Assembly: GCA_947630735.1 (NCBI GenBank)
Contig: CANRIR010000005.1
Span: forward strand, 17,933-81,932
Source of the DNA: an uncultured Marvinbryantia sp.
Lineage (GTDB): Bacteria; Bacillota; Clostridia; Lachnospirales; Lachnospiraceae
DNA length: 64,000 nucleotides
Direction of reading: 5' to 3'
Part shown: positions 44,311 through 53,418 of the stretch, piece by piece
Layout: the number at the start of each line of letters is the position of its first letter
How positions within the stretch are numbered: position 1 is the first letter of the stretch
Made by a program: the position numbers and the translations under genes
Notes under the pieces: model-generated
What the model was told of the DNA's origin: nothing
What the model saw: only the letters and a program-made list of their open reading frames with translations
The model's database searches: none

Positions 44311-44997
44311 CTTATGGCGCCCCGCTAAGATGGATGAGATTGTAAAGGTCCGCCGGGAGCATGGCGCGCTGATCGTGGAGGATGCCGCGGAACCCCTAGG
44401 AGCCATATGAGGGACACTTTGTCTCCGGTATGTGCGGCAGCTTTGGGAACTTCAATGCGATCAGCTTTAACGGGAACAAGATCGTGACTGGCAGCGCTGG
44501 CGAGATGCTTGTGACCAACAGCAAGGCGGATACGGACAAGGTACGGAAGTGGAGCACTTAGAACCGGGAGGAGGCACCTTGGTACGAGTATGACGAGTTT
44601 GGTTATAACTATTGCATGAGTAATATGAAGAGAAAAGCAGTCCGAATTACTGGCTTTCCTGCCTGCTGATCAATGAGAATGTTATGTGCAGGCAGGTGCG
44701 GGGAGAAAAGGATTAATTATATATCAGTGGATCCGGAAATAGCTGTCCGATGGAGATTCTTGGATGCGTTGGAAGACTGATTTGGAAGCCGATGCATTGA
44801 CAACTGTATACCAAATGAATGGGTAATCACCAAGGACGGATACAGGCATGCGTACAGCAATGCGTGTACCTAAAGCAAGAACCTGGCAGACATTGGAACG
44901 GATATATTTAACCGAGGGCTATGTGTGTCAAGCGACAATAAGATGACGTCAAAGTAGCGAGATATGATTATTGATATCATCTATAGGTGTTTTAGAA
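44311..44997 (+). pseudogene. Decayed copy of the DegT aminotransferase (3' part)
   Basis: Closely similar to 40240-41070, corresponding to residues from about 160 to the end of the intact enzyme. It is broken by small deletions (the first bases and near 44396), an in-frame TAG where the intact gene has a Gln codon (near 44560), loss of about 125 bases (after 44620), and many later stops. The first 250 bases are nearly identical to the intact gene and the rest is more diverged. It fills the otherwise gene-free gap between the acyltransferase and the cytidylyltransferase. GC-rich for its first part amid AT-rich sequence. Confidence 0.88.
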
Positions 44998-45165
44998 GAT
45001 GTCAGCAAAATACAAATACAAAATCAAATTAAACAATATTTACGACGATATAATGTGATTAGACACATATATTGAAATCAGAAGAATATGAACGTGAAGA
45101 TATATTAATATTTTTATATGTGCATGAGGGATTAGATAATAATAAAACATAGCGAGGATAAAAAT

Positions 45166-45885
45166 ATGAATGTTGCCATTATTTTTGCTGGTGGAACAGG
45201 CCAGCGAATGAATTCGAAAACAAAGCCAAAACAATTTTTGGAACTTCATGGAAAGCCCATCATTATCTATACTTTGGAGCATTTTGACGACCACGAATTA
45301 ATAGATGGGATTATTGTTGTTTGTGTGCGAGAGTGGATTGATTATTGCAAAGGAATAATCAATAAGTTCCATTTAGAAAAAGTCAAGGCAGTCATTCCAG
45401 GCGGGCAGACAGGTATGCTATCAAGGTTTGAGGGGATAAAGAAAGCAGCAGAGTTATATCCGGAAGACACTATATGTCTAATGCATGACGGAGTGAGACC
45501 CATGATTGACCACGACATCATTAGTAAAAATATAAAACTAGTAGAGAAGGCAGGCTCTGCTATTACAGTGGCTCCGGCAATTGAAACAATCGCAGTACGA
45601 GGAACTGATGATAAGGTTGGTCAGATTATTGACCGAAGAAATTGCCAAATGGCAAAAGCTCCGCAGTCTTTTCGATTAGGTGAATTGTTGAAAGTTCATC
45701 AAGAAGCAATAGAATCCGGTATGTATGATTGCATTGATACCGCTTATCTTATGCAAATTAACGGACGCGATGTGTATATGGTGGAGGGATCGGCAGAAAA
45801 TATTAAAATTACTACACCAACAGATTTTTATACATTCAGGGCTTTAATGGATATTAGGGAAAATTCGCAGATATTTGGTGTTTGA
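45166..45885 (+). CDS. IspD/TarI-like cytidylyltransferase
   Basis: 239 residues. CTP-binding start FAGGTGQRMNSKTKPKQFLE, then GGQTGMLSRFEGI, HDGVRPMIDHDII and the C-terminal IKITTPTDFYTF. IspD proper works in isoprenoid synthesis, but homologues in wall and capsule loci (TarI, Bcs1, pneumococcal Abp1) make CDP-polyols or CDP-ketoses from a pentitol or pentulose phosphate. Being in a polysaccharide locus and paired with an SDR, the latter role is more likely. It also lies apart from ispF. Confidence 0.87.
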   Translation: MNVAIIFAGGTGQRMNSKTKPKQFLELHGKPIIIYTLEHFDDHELIDGIIVVCVREWIDYCKGIINKFHLEKVKAVIPGGQTGMLSRFEGIKKAAELYPEDTICLMHDGVRPMIDHDIISKNIKLVEKAGSAITVAPAIETIAVRGTDDKVGQIIDRRNCQMAKAPQSFRLGELLKVHQEAIESGMYDCIDTAYLMQINGRDVYMVEGSAENIKITTPTDFYTFRALMDIRENSQIFGV

Positions 45886-45887
45886 GA

Positions 45888-46928
45888 ATGAACAGAATAC
45901 AGATAGAGGATTATAAAAATATAGGTGAACTGAGCTTTATCGATTGGTCTCAGTTTAAAGGCAGAACATTCATTATAACGGGCGCAACGGGATTAATAGG
46001 GTCTAATTTAGTTAATGCACTTGCTTATAACAATCAGGAGAAAAAGCTAAATATTAAGCTTATACTTCCAGTTCGAAATGTGTCTGTTACAAAGGAACTC
46101 TTTAGATGGACTGAAGTCAAAATTAATTTTTATGAACTTGGAACGAAGTTAGAAATAGACGAACCTGTGGATTATATCGTTCATCTTGCAAGCCCAACCA
46201 GTTCAAAGTTTTTTACAGAAAAACCAGCAGATACAATACTGTCCAATATTGAAGGTTATAGAGCACTCTTGGACTGGACAGTAACACATCCCGTAAAGAA
46301 ATTCGTGGGATTGTCAACAATGGAAGTTTACGGTTTTCCAAAGAAAGGTCACATGGTAAAGGAAGATGAGCTTGGAGCTTTTGAGACCATGAATTCTCGA
46401 AATAGCTACCCACTTGCAAAGATTGCTTGTGAAGCATTATGCAACAGCTATTACACACAGTATGGAATTCCGATAGTAGTTCTTCGTGCGACACAGACAT
46501 TTGGACCTGGTGTTAAATACGACGATGGGAGAGTATTTGCTCAGTTTATGAGGTGCGCAATTGAGAAGAAAGATATAGTATTGAAGACACCTGGATTAAC
46601 GGAACGTCCTTATTTGTATACAGCGGATGCAGTATCTGCAATACTTTTAGCTATTTTAAATGCAGATCCGGGACAGGCATATACTATTGCTAATTCAGAC
46701 ACATACTGTTCAATTAAAGATATGGCTCAATTGGTGGCAGATGAAATCGCCAGTGGTGAGATAAAGGTGCTTTTCGATTTGACGGATGATATTGAGAAAC
46801 TAGGATATAGTAAAACAATATATATGAATTTGGACACAACAAAAATGATGAAAATGGGATGGAAAGCTGAAGTTGGTCTTAAAGAAATGTATAAAAGGAT
46901 GATTAATGGAATTAGTTCAGAAGACTGA
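45888..46928 (+). CDS. Extended-SDR nucleotide-sugar epimerase/reductase
   Basis: 346 residues. NAD-binding GATGLIGSNLVNALAYN and the catalytic triad in GLSTMEVYG and NSYPLAKIACEA. Begins two bases after the cytidylyltransferase stop, so the two are surely coupled. Pneumococcal Abp1/Abp2 form a comparable cytidylyltransferase/SDR pair that makes CDP-arabinitol; whether this protein reduces a CDP-pentulose, or epimerises some other sugar, is open. ATG at 45888 is used in place of the TTG at 45882. Confidence 0.85.
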   Translation: MNRIQIEDYKNIGELSFIDWSQFKGRTFIITGATGLIGSNLVNALAYNNQEKKLNIKLILPVRNVSVTKELFRWTEVKINFYELGTKLEIDEPVDYIVHLASPTSSKFFTEKPADTILSNIEGYRALLDWTVTHPVKKFVGLSTMEVYGFPKKGHMVKEDELGAFETMNSRNSYPLAKIACEALCNSYYTQYGIPIVVLRATQTFGPGVKYDDGRVFAQFMRCAIEKKDIVLKTPGLTERPYLYTADAVSAILLAILNADPGQAYTIANSDTYCSIKDMAQLVADEIASGEIKVLFDLTDDIEKLGYSKTIYMNLDTTKMMKMGWKAEVGLKEMYKRMINGISSED

Positions 46929-46981
46929 TTTTATGGATCGAATAGAATCAAGACTATATAATTTGAAAGGCATTAAGAACT

Positions 46982-47653
46982 ATGAGAACTACTCATGAAC
47001 CTTATGGTCCATATGAAAAGTTCATAAAAGCGCCTTTGGACTGCTTCTTAGCCACATGTGCGGTTATTGTTCTTTTCCCGGTACTTGGTATTATCGCATT
47101 GCTTGTCCGTAGGAAACTTGGATGTCCCGTCTTGTTTTCTCAGGATCGACCTGGTAAAAATGAGAAAATCTTCAAGCTTCTTAAGTTCCGGACGATGACT
47201 GATGAGAAGGATGAAAACGGTGAGTTATTACCTGATGAAGTTAGGCTTACGCCTTTTGGGAAAAAACTACGTTCAACTTCGCTTGATGAACTTCCTGAAT
47301 TATTAAACATCATCAAGGGAGATATGGCAATAGTGGGACCGAGACCTCTCTTGGTAAAGTATCTTCCTTATTATACAGTGGAACAACATTATCGGCATGA
47401 TATACGTCCTGGTCTTACTGGATATGCGCAGGTGCATGGGAGAAACAAAGTAAGCTGGGACGATAAGCTTCAGATGGATTTGGACTATGCATCCCATATC
47501 ACATTTTTGGGAGATTTGAAAATTGTCCTTGAAACAATTGTTAAGGTACTCATGCGAGAAGGTATAAGCTCAGAGACTTCGGCAACAATGGAGGATTTTC
47601 GGGATTACTGTGCTATTGTTGGGAGAGCACCAGAGGAAGCAGGAAGGAAATAA
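46982..47653 (+). CDS. Initiating sugar-phosphate transferase (PglC/WcaJ C-terminal type)
   Basis: 223 residues, the short monotopic form. Adds the first sugar 1-phosphate to undecaprenyl phosphate. One re-entrant membrane segment (about 20-42), then the signature LKFRTMTDEKDENGELLPDE (catalytic Asp-Glu), STSLDELPELLNIIKGDMAI, VGPRPLL and RPGLTGYAQVHGR. The first sugar is unknown; an amino-deoxysugar made by the upstream dehydratase and aminotransferase would fit the PglC type. Confidence 0.93.
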   Translation: MRTTHEPYGPYEKFIKAPLDCFLATCAVIVLFPVLGIIALLVRRKLGCPVLFSQDRPGKNEKIFKLLKFRTMTDEKDENGELLPDEVRLTPFGKKLRSTSLDELPELLNIIKGDMAIVGPRPLLVKYLPYYTVEQHYRHDIRPGLTGYAQVHGRNKVSWDDKLQMDLDYASHITFLGDLKIVLETIVKVLMREGISSETSATMEDFRDYCAIVGRAPEEAGRK

Positions 47654-47665
47654 ACGGAGTAGGGG

Positions 47666-48919
47666 ATGAACATGGAGAAGCCATTGATAAGTGTAGTAGT
47701 GCCGATTTACATGATTGACCGTTATGTAGGCATATGCATAGAAAGTATTATTAATCAAACATATCAAAACCTTGAAATTATTCTTGTAGATGATGGAGGA
47801 AAGGATAGATGCCCAAAGATTTGTGATTTATATGCTGCCAAGGATAGTCGAATCAAGGTAATCCATAAACAAAATGGTGGACTTGTATCAGCCCGTAAGG
47901 CAGGTCTTCGACAATCAAATGGTACCTATGTCAGCTACGTTGATGGAGATGACTGGATAGAGCCTGGATTTATTGAAGGGCTTTATACTGCGGCAGAATC
48001 AAGTGACGCCGATATAGTTTGCGCAGGGTTTACCCGTGATTTGTTCTGCAAGTCAGAGTATTTCACAAATTCTATCTCTTTCGGAATCTATAAAGGAGAG
48101 ATGTTGAAGTGGCTTTGGCAGAACATGATTTCCTATGGCTCCTACTATCGTCCTGGGATCTCATCTTATGTATGGAACAAACTTTTTAAGGTAGAGGTTT
48201 TGCTAGCTTCTCAGTTAACTGTAGATAACAGAATTAGCATAGGAGAGGATGGAGCGGTTACCTATCCGGCTTTGCTGAATTGTTCCCGTGTTGCTGTGAT
48301 TGAGAACGTAGCTTACCACTATCGGCAGCGGGAGGATTCAATGTTAAAGCAAAGTGCTGGTTATAGCTTTGAGGCACAGAAATTACTATACCTGTACAAC
48401 TACATGATGAGGTGGGCGTCAAATACAAAGACTGATCTTAAAATACAATCGCAGGTTATTAACTATGTCCTCTCTATTGCTATAATGAGATCTGGAGGGA
48501 GACTTCCACAGCATCATTTTTCCATTTTTGATACTGTTTATTATGGTAAAGACGTAGTTATCTACAGTGCTGGAACTTTTGGACAGCAGTTGGTTAATAG
48601 ATTTAGAGAGACTGAGCATTGCAATGTTGTTGCCTGGATCGATGATGATTATTGGGAATATCGACGGTGCTGCCTTAATGTTGATCCGGTTCAATCTGTT
48701 TCATCTCTTTCCTTTGACTATATCCTGATAGCTGCTATAGACGAATTAGTTGCAATGAAGGTTGAGAAAAGACTTATAAATTTGGGTGTAAGTCAGAAAA
48801 AAATACTGAAACCGAATGTATTAGAAGAAAGAGAAGAATTATTAAACCGTTTTCTTGATGTGGATGCAATTAAAGCAGAGGAAGCAAAAAGAAAGAGAGG
48901 CATTAGTTTTCATGGTTGA
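47666..48919 (+). CDS. GT2 glycosyltransferase with a C-terminal Rossmann-like domain
   Basis: 417 residues. GT-A fold at the N-terminus: ISVVVPIYMIDRYVGICIES, VDDGGKDRCPKICD and the DxD in SYVDGDDWIEPG. A separate C-terminal domain (about 290-380) looks like a small nucleotide-binding fold (DVVIYSAGTFGQQLVNRF, then VVAWIDDDYWEYRR and DYILIAAIDELVAMK), as in PglD-N type domains. Its role is unknown. It overlaps the following MBL gene by eight bases. Confidence 0.87.
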   Translation: MNMEKPLISVVVPIYMIDRYVGICIESIINQTYQNLEIILVDDGGKDRCPKICDLYAAKDSRIKVIHKQNGGLVSARKAGLRQSNGTYVSYVDGDDWIEPGFIEGLYTAAESSDADIVCAGFTRDLFCKSEYFTNSISFGIYKGEMLKWLWQNMISYGSYYRPGISSYVWNKLFKVEVLLASQLTVDNRISIGEDGAVTYPALLNCSRVAVIENVAYHYRQREDSMLKQSAGYSFEAQKLLYLYNYMMRWASNTKTDLKIQSQVINYVLSIAIMRSGGRLPQHHFSIFDTVYYGKDVVIYSAGTFGQQLVNRFRETEHCNVVAWIDDDYWEYRRCCLNVDPVQSVSSLSFDYILIAAIDELVAMKVEKRLINLGVSQKKILKPNVLEEREELLNRFLDVDAIKAEEAKRKRGISFHG

Positions 48920-49667
48920 CTTTGCAACAAAAGTACTAACAACTCCTGCACCGTGTTTATTCGCAACTGGACAGGCCGGATTTATTGTTAAGAGTTCATC
49001 TGGGCAACTTTTGGCGATAGATTTTTACTTATCTAACTGTGTAGAGCGACTGGAAGGACATAAAGGTTTCAAGCGCTTGCTTCCACAGATTCTTGATCCC
49101 TACACATTGATATTCGATTATGTCATTTGTACACACTCACATCTGGATCATTTTGATATTGATGCTGTGCCTGAGATGGTAAGTAATGGTAGCAAACTGT
49201 TTTGTTCCGTGGACTGTGAAAAACTTATCCATCAACTTCAGATGGAGTACTATAGTTCATCCATCACGTATGTTGCCCCCGGAGATCATTATATTGCTGG
49301 AGATTTTGATATCACTTTTGTACACTGCGATCATGGGGCTAGTGTTACAGATGCGGTTGGAGTGGTGGTAAAGGTTGATGGGAAGACAATCTATGAAGTC
49401 GGAGACAGTTGTTTACGACTTGACAGGATTGGGGAAATTCCACAGCCACTGGATGTTCTTATTTCCCCCATAAACGGAATGTATGGCAATATGAATTCCG
49501 ATGATACTGCTAGACTCGCCGAAAACCTTAAACCCACCATTACTATCCCTTGCCATTATGGAATGTTTGCATCACACGGTGGGGATATAAAGCGATTCTA
49601 TGAGGTGATGACAGAAAAGAAACTTCCAATGCTAATGATGCATCAGGGTGAAGAGTATAGGTTTTGA
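48912..49667 (+). CDS. Metallo-beta-lactamase-fold hydrolase (UlaG-like)
   Basis: 251 residues from the ATG at 48912, inside the end of the GT gene; the upstream frame to 48855 is shadow. Metal-binding HxHxDH is THSHLDHFDIDAV. Other ligands lie in FVHCDHGASVTDAVGVVV, YEVGDSCLRLDRIG and TIPCHYGMFASHGGD. The family is closest to lactonase-type MBL proteins such as UlaG. Such enzymes are unusual in polysaccharide loci. It may hydrolyse a lactone or a phosphoester of a sugar intermediate. Confidence 0.83.
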   Translation: MVDFATKVLTTPAPCLFATGQAGFIVKSSSGQLLAIDFYLSNCVERLEGHKGFKRLLPQILDPYTLIFDYVICTHSHLDHFDIDAVPEMVSNGSKLFCSVDCEKLIHQLQMEYYSSSITYVAPGDHYIAGDFDITFVHCDHGASVTDAVGVVVKVDGKTIYEVGDSCLRLDRIGEIPQPLDVLISPINGMYGNMNSDDTARLAENLKPTITIPCHYGMFASHGGDIKRFYEVMTEKKLPMLMMHQGEEYRF

Positions 49668-49700
49668 GGACAACGCAAGGGCGTTAGAAAGGATAGAAAA

Positions 49701-50993
49701 ATGAAGAGCAAATTTGAAGATAAGAAATTATTGATCCTTGGCGGAAACCCTGAGACTATCCCGTTGGTTGATATTGCCAATAGCTGGGGTATTAAGACTA
49801 TAGTTGCTTCTGCCCGTGATACTGATCCGGCAAAAGCACATGCATGGAAGGCCTATACATATGAAGGGCTGGATACCGGTGCAGTTATCAAAATTGCTAC
49901 AGAAGAAAAAGTTGACGGTGTACTTGTAGGTGTCGCTGACATACTTGTTCCAATGTACTGTAAGGTATGTGAGGCTCTTAATCTTCCTTGTTATGCTACA
50001 CAAGAAATCGTTGATGTTTTTGCTTTCAAGGATGTGTTCAAGGCCACATGTGAGCGTTATGGCGTTCACGGAATTCCAGAGTTCTATCTTGATGCAGAGA
50101 TGAAGCGAGAGGATTTAGACAAGATTGTATACCCTGTAATGGTAAAACCTGTTGACAATGGCGGCGGTGTCGGTATGACAGTCGCTCATAACGAAGAAGA
50201 GCTTCGAAAAGGTGTAAAAGTTGCTCTCGAGAATAGCCATTCTAAACGGTTCATTGTTGAACGTTATATGCAGTGTGATGACATGGGTATGTATTATACT
50301 TTCAAGGATGGATATTGCTCTGCTTCCTGCATCTACGATCGTTATACGACTGATGAGCAGATGGGATTTTCCCGTGTTTGTCTTGGCGGTACGTATCCTT
50401 CCAAACATTTGGACGAGTACTTTGAACGCATGCATCCGAATGCGTTGAGAATGTTTAAAGAGATTGGAATTAAAAATGGTGTCTTGATGCTCTCCGGTTT
50501 CTATGAGAATGGTGAGTTCTATGTATATGATACAGGTTTCCGTCTCCAAGGTGAGGCTCCTCATCTTCTTATGAAAGCCATCCATGATTTTGACCAGCGA
50601 GAGATGTTGATTTGTTATGCTCTAACTGGCTCTGAGGGTGATATTGACCTTAAGACTAAAGATGATACTAAACTCCGTGGTAAGTGGGCAGCCACACTTT
50701 GGTTTTTGTTGAAAGAGGGTAAGATTGCTAAGATTATCGGTCTTGATGAACTGGATAAGGATAAAAGAGTAGTAGCAAACATTCAAAGACTCTACGAAGG
50801 AGATGTGGTAATACCTGAGTGGATTGGGAATGAGAAGCAGGTGCTGACGAGAATGTATTTTGTCTGCAATAGCAAGATGGAATTGGCAGATGCGCTGAAA
50901 TACTACATGAATACAGTCAAAGTGTTAGATGAAAATGGGAAAAACATGCTCCTAAAGGGATTTGATGTGAACAAGGCTTTGGAACTCCGGTGA
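49701..50993 (+). CDS. ATP-grasp ligase
   Basis: 430 residues. A pre-ATP-grasp domain (about 1-110, LLILGGNPETIPLVDIANSW) is followed by the ATP-grasp domain (about 115-310) with KPVDNGGGVGMTVAHNEEEL and metal ligands near YVYDTGFRLQGEAPHLL. ATP-grasp enzymes activate a carboxylate and join it to an amine or thiol. In this locus it might attach an amino acid or another acid to a sugar. It lies between the MBL gene (33 bases) and an SDR gene (30 bases). Confidence 0.88.
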   Translation: MKSKFEDKKLLILGGNPETIPLVDIANSWGIKTIVASARDTDPAKAHAWKAYTYEGLDTGAVIKIATEEKVDGVLVGVADILVPMYCKVCEALNLPCYATQEIVDVFAFKDVFKATCERYGVHGIPEFYLDAEMKREDLDKIVYPVMVKPVDNGGGVGMTVAHNEEELRKGVKVALENSHSKRFIVERYMQCDDMGMYYTFKDGYCSASCIYDRYTTDEQMGFSRVCLGGTYPSKHLDEYFERMHPNALRMFKEIGIKNGVLMLSGFYENGEFYVYDTGFRLQGEAPHLLMKAIHDFDQREMLICYALTGSEGDIDLKTKDDTKLRGKWAATLWFLLKEGKIAKIIGLDELDKDKRVVANIQRLYEGDVVIPEWIGNEKQVLTRMYFVCNSKMELADALKYYMNTVKVLDENGKNMLLKGFDVNKALELR

Positions 50994-51023
50994 CCTCATT
51001 TGTGACTTATTGAAAGGAAGGGT

Positions 51024-51800
51024 ATGAGGATGGAATACGAGCGGTTAAAAGACAAGGTCATTGTTATATCAGGTGGTACTAAGGGGGTAGGCCGTGCTTT
51101 CGCTGAGGTGGCTGGTCGTGAAGGTGCTAAGGTAGTTATCGGCGGCCGTGATGAAAAGGCCGGCAAAGAAGCAGTTAGGAATATAAAGATATTTGGTTCT
51201 GAAGGACTCTTTGTTCATACTGATCTTCTGAAGGTTGAGGACTGTAAGCATCTGTTCGATGCTGGTTTCGAAAAGTTCGGGAAAATCGATGGCTTCTTTA
51301 ATTATGCTGGTGTGACACCAATAAGTCCGCTGGATACCTGTGATGAGGAGACATTCGACTGGGTTACGAATGTAAATTATAAAGCAGCATTCTTCTGCTG
51401 TCAAGTTGCTGTTAAATACATGCGAATGAATGGTGGGGGAAGCATTGTCCTTACTGGTTCTGCACATGCTTGGGGAGGTCAGAAGGATAGAGCGGCTTAT
51501 GCGATGACAAAGGGTGTTTTGCGCATCTTAAATGAGCACATAGCCCATCAATACGCCACTGAACAGATTAGATGCAATTATTTGACTCTCGGGTGGACGC
51601 CAACAGAAGGCGAGGTAAGTTTGAGATTCAGCCAGGGTGAGAGCGAAGCTGAGTTAAGAAAACGTGCTGCAGATATTCTTCCAATGGGCCGTATGTGTGA
51701 ACGAAATGATTATATGGAAGCGTTGATTTATTTGATGTCTGATGCTTCGGCAATGATGACAGGATCGACATTTAAACTGACGGCCGGGGAGTATATTTGA
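51024..51800 (+). CDS. Short-chain dehydrogenase/reductase (classical SDR)
   Basis: 258 residues. Cofactor motif VISGGTKGVGRAFAEVAGRE, and the catalytic Ser-Tyr-Lys in LTGSAHAWGGQKDRAAYAMTKG. Asp at HTDLLKVED suggests standard NAD(P) geometry. FabG-like, but probably specific for the locus. An ATG at 51030 is an alternative start. Probably acts in one pathway with the MBL and ATP-grasp proteins. Confidence 0.88.
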   Translation: MRMEYERLKDKVIVISGGTKGVGRAFAEVAGREGAKVVIGGRDEKAGKEAVRNIKIFGSEGLFVHTDLLKVEDCKHLFDAGFEKFGKIDGFFNYAGVTPISPLDTCDEETFDWVTNVNYKAAFFCCQVAVKYMRMNGGGSIVLTGSAHAWGGQKDRAAYAMTKGVLRILNEHIAHQYATEQIRCNYLTLGWTPTEGEVSLRFSQGESEAELRKRAADILPMGRMCERNDYMEALIYLMSDASAMMTGSTFKLTAGEYI

Positions 51801-51809
51801 GGAATATAT

Positions 51810-52347
51810 ATAAATTGGAAAAAGCTGTTTCAAACCGTTGCGTTGAATTTGAGGGGAATTGCCCCGCAGCATGCTGCATACTTTTAGGAAAACAAAATAT
51901 TTGGATTGATGGGCTAGAAGATATTCGATTCTCTTCGTAAGATTCCTTCATATCCAAATTTGATTCGTATACATAACAATGTGAGTCTTGCTATGGGAGT
52001 TTAGTACACATGATATTTCAGATAATGTGATTAATGAATATCTTAGGTCTGGTGGACGAAGGAAAAGAGTTTCAGAGAAGATTGATTGTATGGAGATTAT
52101 AGATAACGTTTTTATTGGAACAAACACAGTTATTCTTTATGATGTGAGAATAGGAGAAAATTGCATTATTGGTACAGAAAGTCTTGTGAACAAGGACATT
52201 CCGCCTAATTCAGTAGCCGTTTGTGTTTCTCACAAAGTTATTGGTGAATTTGAATATTTCGCAGGAAAGCGTCTGAAAATTGCAGGGGAGGAGCATAGAT
52301 TTCCAGCCTCCTATACGTGGCGTAAGTGTACCAATGAAAATTGCTAA
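51810..52347 (+). pseudogene. Broken hexapeptide acyltransferase gene
   Basis: Read in three segments, the sequence gives a typical small O-acetyltransferase: NWKKLFQTVALNLRGIAP and on (stop), KIFDSLRKIPSYPNLIRIHN (stop after SLAMGV), then, after a frame change near 51995, FSTHDISDNVINEYLRSGG and IIDNVFIGTNTVILYDVRIG to the end. At least two nonsense codons and one frameshift separate the parts. The C-terminal frame (51988-52347) is open for 119 codons but lacks the N-terminal half. The active-site His (STHD) is retained. Most likely inactive. Confidence 0.8.
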
Positions 52348-52392
52348 ATGGTATTGACAAGGTTCTTTAAAAGAGGTGAGGATAAAAGGTCC

Positions 52393-53325
52393 ATGGGATT
52401 TATATATGATGTTTATAAAAAATTTTCAGTTGATACAGTTGCTCATAACTACCTTAAAAAGCATGTAGATGAATATATAGAATTGGACGATGAAGGAATA
52501 CGAGCATTACAAGCATGCCTTCTCGAAATGCTAAAGGATATTGATATAGCATGTCGAAAGAGCAATATTAATTATGCTCTTACAGGAGGCAATGTCTTGG
52601 GGAAGATAAGACACAATGGTTTTATCCCATGGGATGATGATATAGATTTAGTAATGATGAGGGAGGATTATGACAGATTTAAAAATGAATTTTATAAATC
52701 AGGATTAAGTGAGAAGTATCTATTGCGTGGACCCGGTTGTAAAGAAGGTGCTGATTATCGCTGCATGAAAATTTATAAAATGGATTCAGTAATGGAACAA
52801 GCATTCCCCAAAAATACTGTCCAAAAGAAGATTTTTATTGACGTTATGCCGTTTGACTATGTTCCTGATAATATTTTTCATCGAAAGTTAAAGAACCTAT
52901 GGTGTACTTTTATAATTGTAGCATTAGGAAGTATTGATTTTAAAGAAAATTTTAGCAGCGAACTCAAAAATGAAATGAAAAAAACCTTTATAGGACGTGT
53001 AAATATTTTTCTTCGAGCGATTATAGGAACATTATTTAGTATTATTCCACTACAAACTTGGTATAAATTGTATGATCGGGCACCGATATATAAGAAAAAA
53101 ACAGAATATGGGACTGTGTATAATGGAAAATTATTATATTTTGATGAGATTGTTCCTGTAGATTATTACTATCCTTTTATGGATTGTGATTATTGTGGGG
53201 TTGAAACAAAAATTATACACAAACCAAAAAGTTATCTTGCATTTAGATATGGAGATTATATGAAAGTTCCTGACAAATCCAATCGAGAAACACATATAGT
53301 AAAGCGAATAGAAGTTGGAAATTGA
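52393..53325 (+). CDS. LicD-family phosphotransferase
   Basis: 310 residues. The family signature YALTGGNVLGKIRHNGFIPW with WDDDIDLVM (metal-binding DDD/DID) marks LicD/fukutin-type enzymes, which move phosphocholine or phospho-polyols from CDP donors to sugars. A C-terminal conserved PFDYVP, then KPKSYLAFRYGDYMKVP, is also typical. ATG at 52393 is chosen for the AGGTGAGGA run upstream; an ATG at 52348 is possible. The CDP donor could come from the cytidylyltransferase/SDR pair at 45166-46928. Confidence 0.88.
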   Translation: MGFIYDVYKKFSVDTVAHNYLKKHVDEYIELDDEGIRALQACLLEMLKDIDIACRKSNINYALTGGNVLGKIRHNGFIPWDDDIDLVMMREDYDRFKNEFYKSGLSEKYLLRGPGCKEGADYRCMKIYKMDSVMEQAFPKNTVQKKIFIDVMPFDYVPDNIFHRKLKNLWCTFIIVALGSIDFKENFSSELKNEMKKTFIGRVNIFLRAIIGTLFSIIPLQTWYKLYDRAPIYKKKTEYGTVYNGKLLYFDEIVPVDYYYPFMDCDYCGVETKIIHKPKSYLAFRYGDYMKVPDKSNRETHIVKRIEVGN

Positions 53326-53418
53326 TTAGTAATACATAAATGATGTAGTAAATAAGGAAGAATAGAAATTATAACAACTAAAAATATAATGTGTGTGATA
53401 TCATATGGAAGATGATAG

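Noticed and set aside
45166..45885. Calling this gene ispD of the isoprenoid pathway
   Set aside because: It lies in a capsule locus coupled to an SDR and away from ispF, so a CDP-polyol role is more likely; left without a symbol.
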